Part shown: one piece after another, positions 33,784 through 41,045 of the stretch
Layout of the letters: the number at the start of each line of letters is the position of its first letter
Numbering within the stretch: position 1 is the stretch's first letter
Assembly (NCBI GenBank): GCA_910577115.1
Contig: CAJTMC010000001.1
Location: forward strand, 124,001 to 188,000
Length of the DNA stretch: 64,000 nucleotides
Direction of reading: 5' to 3'
DNA from: an uncultured Lachnospiraceae bacterium
GTDB taxonomy: Bacteria > Bacillota > Clostridia > Lachnospirales > Lachnospiraceae
Position numbers and translations under genes: made by a program
The notes under the pieces: model-generated
Databases searched by the model: none
What the model was told of the DNA's origin: nothing
Seen by the model: the letters and a program-made list of their open reading frames with translations, nothing else

Positions 33784-34794
33784 TTAAATCGTTTTGATAA
33801 TATCCATTACGTGTTTTAATCCCAAACCATCAGATAAGCCTTTACCCTTATCAGACATTCTTCTCCTAACTGAATAATCCCTCATATTTTCGCAGGCTTC
33901 CCATAGTTTGTCCCGCAAATTGTTCTCTACATTAATTACACATCCGAAACCACCATCCGCAAAGCATCTCGCTGTTCGGACTTCATGCGGCATACTTGGT
34001 AAAACAATTGCCGGGGTCCCTACGCATGCGGCTTCATGGAGAGTATTACCTCCGGCGCATATGATCAAATCCGCATGGTATATCATTTCCGGCATATTAG
34101 AAATATTCTCATATATGCGAATCCTAGCACTGCCTTCTGCCTTTCTATATATATCCCCACGTTTCTTGTTTCCTCCGCCCAATACAATATTGATTTCTGC
34201 ATCGGGAAAGCAAATCGGTATTTCTCTGACTAAAAATATAGTATAGTTTTGAGGGTCAACACCGCCCATAGAAATCAAAATGTTTCCTATATCTTCCTTA
34301 ATAATTTTTTTCATTTTATGAAACCGATTCGTATCCTTAGCCAAAAACAGATATTGTGCCCCACAAAACAATCGGGCATCACTTTCTCCATAATTCCAAT
34401 AATATGAATCTATCATTGGATTAACAATAATATCTGCCTGTAGGTTTCTGTGTCCAAATTCATCAATGCAAATGATTGATATTGTTTTATCAATTGCTTT
34501 CCTGCATATTTTTGAAAATTTTTCAGAGAGTTCTCTTAAATTAAAAAGTACCGCATTAGGATGTGTTTTGCATATTTCTTTCAATAACATTTCATAGTCA
34601 TTTTCAATTGATATGTGGTATTCCCAAAACATGCAGGGAATTCTCTTTTTCAACCCCTCTTCCATATCATCATTGATCCAAAATGACACGTCATATCCAC
34701 TTTCCATCAATTCTTCCGCACACACGATACATTCCATCAAATGACCTGTTGCCACAGTCGCATTTGCTTCTGTTACAATAAATATCGTATTCAT
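33784..34794 (-). CDS. PseG/SpsG-like nucleotide-sugar hydrolase or glycosyltransferase
   Basis: 336 residues of a GT-B-like fold. TGHLMECIVCAEEL near the N-terminus matches the GH(x)MRCxxLAExL region of PseG, and LISMGGVDPQNYT and LIICAGGNTLHEAACVGTPAIVLP match its C-terminal domain. PseG hydrolyses a UDP-sugar in pseudaminic acid synthesis; SpsG is the sporulation relative. The start overlaps the NeuB-like stop by four bases. The paired NeuB-like gene supports a nonulosonic acid role. Confidence 0.82.
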   Translation of the reverse strand: MNTIFIVTEANATVATGHLMECIVCAEELMESGYDVSFWINDDMEEGLKKRIPCMFWEYHISIENDYEMLLKEICKTHPNAVLFNLRELSEKFSKICRKAIDKTISIICIDEFGHRNLQADIIVNPMIDSYYWNYGESDARLFCGAQYLFLAKDTNRFHKMKKIIKEDIGNILISMGGVDPQNYTIFLVREIPICFPDAEINIVLGGGNKKRGDIYRKAEGSARIRIYENISNMPEMIYHADLIICAGGNTLHEAACVGTPAIVLPSMPHEVRTARCFADGGFGCVINVENNLRDKLWEACENMRDYSVRRRMSDKGKGLSDGLGLKHVMDIIKTI

Positions 34795-35672
34795 TCCTTT
34801 TCTCTCTCTGCATATCTTCCACGTAAAAAATCACGTAATATACATTCCCCTTTTGAACGGTTCCACTCCATATCTCCCTGACTAATTTCTACCCTGCGTA
34901 TCAGTTCTACCATCTTTCTCAACGCTTCCGGTTCCACAGATAAAACATGATCTGTTCCCATGTATTCCTTTTTCTGCAAATAATTGTAAACTGGTGTCTT
35001 CCTATCTAATGTAAAATGTTTCTCTATCACTTCTGCTCCCATCGCAGCCGCTACTACCGGAACAAAAATCCCATCCGTATGATCGGAATACCCAATTTTA
35101 TACCCCGGAAACTCCCGTTTTAATATACGCATCATATTTAAATGAGCATCCCTTTCATCCAGTGCCTTTAATCCCCTTTTTTCCAATAAAGGTCCGGTTG
35201 GATATTCAGAAATACAGTGTAAAATAATTACCTCTTTTGGCTTTTGCAGAATTTCAACCGTTTTCCTAACTTCCTCCAATTCCGCCATTCCTGTTGAAAT
35301 ATACACCGTCCGGAAACAATCATTTATGTATGCTATCAGCTCCTTTTTACTGATAAAACTGCTCGCAATCTTAACTGTATGAATGCCCTCCTCTACCAAG
35401 AAAGAAGCAGTTTTTAATGAAACCGGGGTAAACAGAATATCTATATGTTCATCCTCTGCCCACTGTTTCAAAATTTTTATCCTTTCCCTGTCCAATTCAA
35501 TTTTCCGAAACCAGTCATACTCAGGATCATCCTTAGACACCTCGTCCATATCCAAAATCTGAAACTTTACAACATTACACCCTGCTTGTACTGCTTCTTT
35601 TATCATCTTTTTTGCCCGTTCCATAGAACCGTTAAAACATTCTCCAACCTCTGCTATGACCTGTACCGACAT
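34791..35672 (-). CDS. NeuB/SpsE-like nonulosonic acid synthase lacking SAF domain
   Basis: 293 residues of TIM barrel: VIAEVGECFNGSMERAKKM, NVVKFQ, VKIASSF, VYISTGMAELEEV, ILHCISEYPT, KIGYSDHTDG and VIEKHFTLDR all match the NeuB family, which condenses phosphoenolpyruvate with a hexosamine. Typical NeuB is about 340-350 residues with a C-terminal SAF (antifreeze-like) domain that completes the partner active site; here the protein ends soon after the barrel. It may use a simpler or separate cap, or have changed activity. Confidence 0.85.
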   Translation of the reverse strand: MSVQVIAEVGECFNGSMERAKKMIKEAVQAGCNVVKFQILDMDEVSKDDPEYDWFRKIELDRERIKILKQWAEDEHIDILFTPVSLKTASFLVEEGIHTVKIASSFISKKELIAYINDCFRTVYISTGMAELEEVRKTVEILQKPKEVIILHCISEYPTGPLLEKRGLKALDERDAHLNMMRILKREFPGYKIGYSDHTDGIFVPVVAAAMGAEVIEKHFTLDRKTPVYNYLQKKEYMGTDHVLSVEPEALRKMVELIRRVEISQGDMEWNRSKGECILRDFLRGRYAEREKE

Positions 35673-35690
35673 TACAAAACCCTTTCTCCC

Positions 35691-37397
35691 TTAAATAAAA
35701 TGCTTCGAACCCACATTTTCCAATCTATCCAACAATTCATTAAACTTTGTAATTCTACACTGTGGACAGTTCCTCTTACAGAACTCTTTATCCTTCACCA
35801 TCCCTGCCTGATTTCTACGTTCATCACCAAGCCAAATATCATGAAAACTTTGATTGTTGATATTACCTATTGGACGAAGCCACCTATATATATTCAATCT
35901 TCCACATAAAAATACACTGCCATCCCCTGAAATAATGCTTGTAAGACTATGCGCCTTACATGGAATGTTCCCATTTCCTGACTTTGCATTTTCTTTCATT
36001 CCGTCAAGTATTACCGCAAACCTATGGTTCTGATAGAATTTTAAGAAAGACAAATCTACATTATATGGATATAGTTCTTCCGAATCCACCACAGGTCTTA
36101 ATTGAATATAAGCCGCTCCTGACTCCCGAATTCTCATAACTAATGCTTCAATCTGTGATATATTTTTATTTGTCACTACATATCCCACACCAACAGTATT
36201 ACAATATTTTGCGTAGTGTGTAATATTGTTTACAACATGTTCAAAGCAATCAACACCTTTAAGTTCCATATACTCTTTTGAAGTGGAGGCATCTAAGCTA
36301 ACCCGTATCCACTCAAATTCCTTTATCAGTTCTGCATTCAAGGAAACCGTCCCATTCGTAATGAGACCAATTCCAAGCCCCTTGTCCTTTGCAAACTTGA
36401 CAACCTTTTCAAACTCCGGATATAGTGTTGGCTCTCCTCCCCCTTCAAGAACAATACCCTTTGTTCCACCTTCGGCAAGATCAGAAAGCAGCTTTTCAAT
36501 TATTTCAAAATTCAGTGCCTGCTTTTTCCCCTGCCTTTTCCTTAAGTCATTATCCGAACAATATACACAATTAAGATTACACTGGTTTGTAAGTGTCATC
36601 TCAACGCTGACAGGATAAAGCTTATCCAAATCCTTCTCTGTAAGGAGACTTTTTACCTTTTCAGGATGCAGGAAAAATTTTTCAAGACCGACTTCCTTGG
36701 CAGGTTCTTCCATATTATAGACACCAAGCACACTATGTTTTGTAAAATATTCTATAATCTTATCATTAGCAATTTCGTCACCAAGATTATCAGAAAGCTC
36801 TTTTATTACGGCTAAATCTTTTTTTGTTTCCAAACAAACTTTATATCCAGGTCTTTTGAGGCATACATGCTTCTTTAATATTTTATTTCCGTTTTCACTC
36901 TGTCGAATGTAAAACCCAATAGCTTCCCTTTGGCTCTTCTGAAGCTCTAATGCATTCAGTTCATCTAAAAATCCTGTCCGGAAAACTTCACAGCCTGTCC
37001 CCCACAGTACCCCTTGCTGATGTTCATTATAAGAATAATCATAACCGTCTTTTACATGTTCATCATATAACACCTTCATTTGATTTATATCAAGCAATGG
37101 ATAATTTGCATATACTCTTACAAAGTTTTCCGCCTTACTCTCATGAGCAGCACCACAAAGACGCCCCAATAGGTTGTCATATGCTCCTCTGTATATTTGA
37201 ACACCTTCTGTTTTGGCTATCTCAACATAAATATCATCCTCTGTCATATCAGAAACAGCCAAAACAACATGTGTTTCTTCCTCCTTTTTTAACCGTCTGA
37301 TAATATATGAAATTGCCGGAACTCCCTGTATCATCTGAAAGCTTCTGTTCTGAAAAGATTCTTTATAGTTTGATGCCTGTAAGATTACCGTTATCAT
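35691..37397 (-). CDS. SpsF-like cytidylyltransferase fused to radical SAM/SPASM enzyme
   Basis: About 568 residues from ATG 37397 (MITVILQASN) with AGGAGA upstream. Residues 1-220 form an SpsF/KdsB-like nucleotidyltransferase (VRVYANYPLLD), though the usual N-terminal AR-x-S-x-R-L-PGK loop is altered. Residues about 255-560 are a radical SAM enzyme: CNLNCVYC is the 4Fe-4S triad, followed by GGGEPTLYP, LITNGTVSLN and a C-terminal SPASM-like cluster (FLCGRLNIY, CKRNCPQC). The fusion suggests that one protein both activates and chemically modifies a sugar or its nucleotide form. Confidence 0.82.
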   Translation of the reverse strand: MITVILQASNYKESFQNRSFQMIQGVPAISYIIRRLKKEEETHVVLAVSDMTEDDIYVEIAKTEGVQIYRGAYDNLLGRLCGAAHESKAENFVRVYANYPLLDINQMKVLYDEHVKDGYDYSYNEHQQGVLWGTGCEVFRTGFLDELNALELQKSQREAIGFYIRQSENGNKILKKHVCLKRPGYKVCLETKKDLAVIKELSDNLGDEIANDKIIEYFTKHSVLGVYNMEEPAKEVGLEKFFLHPEKVKSLLTEKDLDKLYPVSVEMTLTNQCNLNCVYCSDNDLRKRQGKKQALNFEIIEKLLSDLAEGGTKGIVLEGGGEPTLYPEFEKVVKFAKDKGLGIGLITNGTVSLNAELIKEFEWIRVSLDASTSKEYMELKGVDCFEHVVNNITHYAKYCNTVGVGYVVTNKNISQIEALVMRIRESGAAYIQLRPVVDSEELYPYNVDLSFLKFYQNHRFAVILDGMKENAKSGNGNIPCKAHSLTSIISGDGSVFLCGRLNIYRWLRPIGNINNQSFHDIWLGDERRNQAGMVKDKEFCKRNCPQCRITKFNELLDRLENVGSKHFI

Positions 37398-37452
37398 TTT
37401 GTCTCCTATCTTCAATTGATTTTCCCTATACTTCCGTATCCTGTCTCCGTAA

Positions 37453-38067
37453 TTATTCAAACTTCCTAAGTATTTGCTCTAAAAGCCAAAAATCATATTC
37501 ATCATCAATTTCTGCATTTTCATAACGATTGATAATTTTTCTTCCGATTTTGGTTCCATAGCGGTCTCCTTTTAAAATGTTATCTGCTTTCATCACATAT
37601 ACATTTCCATCATCATAGAAAAAGCCTTGTATCTGTTGTCTAGGCAACGTATTTCTCCCGTATTCTTTGTAATCGCATATAAATCCTGTAGCCAATGAAT
37701 CAAAGTCATTCTGTAAAAATTCATTGATGCAATCATCAATTAAACCATTCGAGCGATAAGGAGATGTCGGTTGTAAGAGTACAAGCGTATCAGCCGGATA
37801 ATGTTGCAATGTATGTACCATTACATCTTGCGTTGATGCTGTATCTGTCGCAAGCTCTGATGGACGCATCAGTACTTCTGCTCCGGCTTCTTTTGCAATC
37901 TGGGCTATTTCTTCACTATCCGTTGATACCACCAGTTTATCAATTAACTTACTCCTCAATCCCTTCTCAATTGACCACACAATTAGTGGTTTTCCGTGTA
38001 TTATTTTAATATTCTTCTTAGGAACACCCTTACTCCCGCCTCTGGCAGGTATCAATCCCAGTATCAC
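37453..38067 (-). CDS. Acylneuraminate cytidylyltransferase-like (NeuA family)
   Basis: 204 residues. LIPARGGSKGVPKKNI is the hallmark CTP-binding loop, followed by LVVSTDSEEIAQIA, LLQPTSPYRS and DDGNVYVM. NeuA activates nonulosonic acids as CMP-sugars. A GTG start at 38067 overlaps the radical SAM gene stop (GTGA). With the NeuB-like and PseG-like genes just downstream, CMP-activation of a nonulosonic acid is the best reading. Confidence 0.9.
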   Translation of the reverse strand: MILGLIPARGGSKGVPKKNIKIIHGKPLIVWSIEKGLRSKLIDKLVVSTDSEEIAQIAKEAGAEVLMRPSELATDTASTQDVMVHTLQHYPADTLVLLQPTSPYRSNGLIDDCINEFLQNDFDSLATGFICDYKEYGRNTLPRQQIQGFFYDDGNVYVMKADNILKGDRYGTKIGRKIINRYENAEIDDEYDFWLLEQILRKFE

Positions 38068-39110
38068 TTTATAACGCCTTCTCTCTTCTGTTCAAACTTT
38101 CTTATGCGCTCAGAAGCATCAAATTCCTCAAAAATAGTTTCATCACATAAAGTCGCATATTCCTGCGTCAGAGGAATCCAATTTTCTAATATACCTAGTG
38201 CACATGCTTTACATGGCATTCCTTCTATATCCCCTCTTAAATGTCTGCTACGCAGTTCTGTTATTTTCCCATTATGCCATGCGTCCTTAATTGATGTATT
38301 ATTTAAATCCGCATAAACAAAGTAGTTTTGAAAGTCAGCGCAACATGCAGTTGCATAACCTTCCCATGTGACAAATAATGAATTCCACATTACATAACAC
38401 GGGATCTTCATACTAGGTGCAAAATCTGTTGCTCTGCCTGTGGCTAAATATTTATGCTCCGTCGGAACATATCCCCCCATATCAATCACAGTATTTGTCA
38501 CAATATCATCACAATATTTTTTACAATATTCAACAAATGCATCTATAGAGTTTTCAATATACTTCGTAACTGCAACAGACACAAATACATTGAATGGTCG
38601 CCCCAACTCTTTTTTATACTGGTATGTATACTTTAAGTTCTCCATCACACGGTCAAAATCATCCCACCCGTGTATCAGTTCATAAGTTTCCCGATTCGTA
38701 CCATTAATAGAAAATTTAATACTGTCTAACCCCGCATCAATAGCCTCTTTTATTTTTTCCTGTCCAACTGCAGCACCATTTGTGTCAATATAAATATATG
38801 TATATCCTATCTCTTTCGCCCATCGTATATATTCCACAAAGTGAGGACTTATAAACGGTTCTCCGTTTGCATAAAAACCGACACCATAAAATCCCTCATC
38901 ATATGCCTCCTGTAAAATTCGTCTCAAAAAGCCTTCATCCATAAACCCCTTTTTGCGTGTCATTTTTCTATTCGCACAAAACAGACAAGTATGGTTACAT
39001 ACATTAGACAATTCTAACCTGAGATCGTTTTTAGGGTATTCCGGCATGAGTGTCAGCCCTTCTATATTGTGAAATGAAGCAATCTTCTCATTGTATTCTC
39101 TTTCCGACAT
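38064..39110 (-). CDS. Radical SAM/SPASM protein
   Basis: 348 residues. CNHTCLFC near residue 38 binds the radical SAM cluster, FYANGEPFISP and YIDTNGAAV are the following core strands, and a C-terminal Cys set (ATACCADFQNYF, GMPCKACALG) is a SPASM-like auxiliary cluster site. It is the second radical SAM enzyme in the run, upstream of the SpsF-radical SAM fusion. Its substrate is probably a sugar or nucleotide sugar of this pathway, since no peptide precursor is seen nearby. Confidence 0.85.
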   Translation of the reverse strand: MSEREYNEKIASFHNIEGLTLMPEYPKNDLRLELSNVCNHTCLFCANRKMTRKKGFMDEGFLRRILQEAYDEGFYGVGFYANGEPFISPHFVEYIRWAKEIGYTYIYIDTNGAAVGQEKIKEAIDAGLDSIKFSINGTNRETYELIHGWDDFDRVMENLKYTYQYKKELGRPFNVFVSVAVTKYIENSIDAFVEYCKKYCDDIVTNTVIDMGGYVPTEHKYLATGRATDFAPSMKIPCYVMWNSLFVTWEGYATACCADFQNYFVYADLNNTSIKDAWHNGKITELRSRHLRGDIEGMPCKACALGILENWIPLTQEYATLCDETIFEEFDASERIRKFEQKREGVIK

Positions 39111-39155
39111 CTGTTCCCTCCTAGTAATTCATCTTTATTTGTCAGCCTACCTATT

Positions 39156-40184
39156 TTAAAGTAAAATCTGCCTCAACTCTTCCACATTCTTTTCTGCTTT
39201 CTCCCATCCGTAATAAATTGGAGCACATTTATGATGTTCCGTTACCCATATGCTATTAGGGAGATCCGCATCAATATTGGCGATTCTGTGTCCCAAATCT
39301 CCCGGTCCAAATACCTGACCAGTCTGCTGCTTTAACGGTGTGTCAAAAACAATATATTTATAATAGCCAGACTCCATTCCTGCCGGAAATTTTACATGGT
39401 TCTCGAAAATCTGGTCATACTTTTCTGCAAGTTCTCTTTTCCACTCTAATATTCTAGGCAACCTCTCCATCTGTACAATTCCAAGCGCAGCAGTAAATTC
39501 GCTCATCCTATAATTAAAACCGTTTTGCATACGATAATACACTTTTCCGTCTACTACTTCTTTGCCGTAATTTCTGAATTCTTCGACCCATTTTAAAAAT
39601 TCTGAATCTTTACTGACAATCATTCCACCATCACCAAGCGGCATTGTTTTTGTGGCATAAAAAGAATACGCTCCTGCGAATCCGTAATTTCCTCCTGTTT
39701 TTCCATTCCACCATGCTCCATGAACATGTGCACAGTCTTCAACTAAATAAATGCCTTTATCCTTACAATATGCGGCTATTTCTTCTATCTGAAAAGCAAT
39801 ATGACCTCCAATATGTACCACAATTACCGCCTTTGTATTTGGTGTAACCTTATTTTTCAAATCTTCCAAGCTTAAACATAAATCTTCCTTATTACAGTCC
39901 GCGAAAATCACATTCCCCCCTGCCATATGAACAGCCTGAGCATCTGCCCAAAATGTGTTATCAGGTACAATCACGTCTTTTCCTTTCACATCAATATAAG
40001 ATAAAATTGCTGTAAGGGCTGCTCCTCCGCTTGCCACTGCTTTTGCACCTAATTTCACATATTCTCCAAACTTTTCTTCAAATGTCCGAATCATCTTACC
40101 CTCAGACCAAAAATTTGATTCAAATATTTCATTTTCTAACGCATAAAATTTTTTCCTGTATTCTTCTTCAAAAGGTATTACCAT
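39156..40184 (-). CDS. DegT/DnrJ/EryC1-type sugar aminotransferase
   Basis: 342 residues. VASGGAALTAIL is the cofactor phosphate site, YLVEDCAHVHGA carries the Asp that pairs with the pyridine nitrogen, and SFYATKTMPLGDGG carries the PLP lysine (about residue 179). Such enzymes transaminate keto-sugars on nucleotides. It would correspond to SpsC or PseC in nonulosonic acid pathways. The nucleotide-sugar dehydratase that would make its substrate is not evident in this run. Confidence 0.9.
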   Translation of the reverse strand: MVIPFEEEYRKKFYALENEIFESNFWSEGKMIRTFEEKFGEYVKLGAKAVASGGAALTAILSYIDVKGKDVIVPDNTFWADAQAVHMAGGNVIFADCNKEDLCLSLEDLKNKVTPNTKAVIVVHIGGHIAFQIEEIAAYCKDKGIYLVEDCAHVHGAWWNGKTGGNYGFAGAYSFYATKTMPLGDGGMIVSKDSEFLKWVEEFRNYGKEVVDGKVYYRMQNGFNYRMSEFTAALGIVQMERLPRILEWKRELAEKYDQIFENHVKFPAGMESGYYKYIVFDTPLKQQTGQVFGPGDLGHRIANIDADLPNSIWVTEHHKCAPIYYGWEKAEKNVEELRQILL

Positions 40185-40209
40185 TTCTGTCCCTCCTCTT
40201 ATTTTCTGA

Positions 40210-41025
40210 CTATTCCATTTTTTGTTTTTTTCGTGCTATTACACGGTAATAATCTTTATTTTCGTTATTAACACCCTCGTATGGATATAACTCACAGGTA
40301 AATCCGTATTTGTCAAGAACATCACATATCTCGTTTCTAGAGTAAGATTTTACAACATTCTGTGAAGTCCACGGTTCACCGTCATCCCTTCTAATGAAGA
40401 TTTTATCCTTTACAATATTTCCGTCAGCATCTAATCTTCTGCTATATAAACCATATCGGTATGTATCTGCTTTGGGAAATTCTTCCCATGTTTTCACTAT
40501 TTGATTACCTTTTAGCGTTTCTATTGTTGAACTGTAATCAACAAGTTCTAAAAATAACGCTCCGTCATTTTCTAAGTGTTCATCTATCCATTGGAACATA
40601 TCCTCTTCAGCATTATCATAAAGAGGACTAATAATTTGTATTACGATATCGACTGCAATAATCAAATCAAATTTTCGCTTTGATTTATCCTCCAAAAAAT
40701 TTTGATTTACTATTTGGGATAAGTTACATCCCATGAGCTTCTTAAATCTTTCCGCGCATTCACATCTGCTTTTACTTACTTCATACCCTATACCCCCCCT
40801 CAGTAATCCATTCTGTTCCATAGCAAAAAGTAATTTTCCATTGCCTGTTCCAATCTCACATGTATTAAGTTTACGGGATGTATAAATATTGTCTTTAATA
40901 AATTCTAAGTCATAGAAACAAGATTCTAATTTTTTATTGCAGTATTTCTTAAAGCTTTCATCTGCAAGAACACTTTGCACACTTTCTACTCCTTCATAGC
41001 TCCTAAGATTAACATCATTTTTCAT
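40210..41025 (-). CDS. Class I SAM-dependent methyltransferase
   Basis: About 271 residues from ATG 41025 with AAAGGG upstream. NTCEIGTGNGKLLFAM is the SAM-binding motif I, KFDLIIAVDIV the following acidic strand, and DGALFLELVDYS the post-II strand. A sugar or precursor is the probable acceptor given the context; nothing in the sequence specifies it. Confidence 0.85.
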   Translation of the reverse strand: MKNDVNLRSYEGVESVQSVLADESFKKYCNKKLESCFYDLEFIKDNIYTSRKLNTCEIGTGNGKLLFAMEQNGLLRGGIGYEVSKSRCECAERFKKLMGCNLSQIVNQNFLEDKSKRKFDLIIAVDIVIQIISPLYDNAEEDMFQWIDEHLENDGALFLELVDYSSTIETLKGNQIVKTWEEFPKADTYRYGLYSRRLDADGNIVKDKIFIRRDDGEPWTSQNVVKSYSRNEICDVLDKYGFTCELYPYEGVNNENKDYYRVIARKKQKME

Positions 41026-41045
41026 TGCAAATCCCTTTCTGATAT

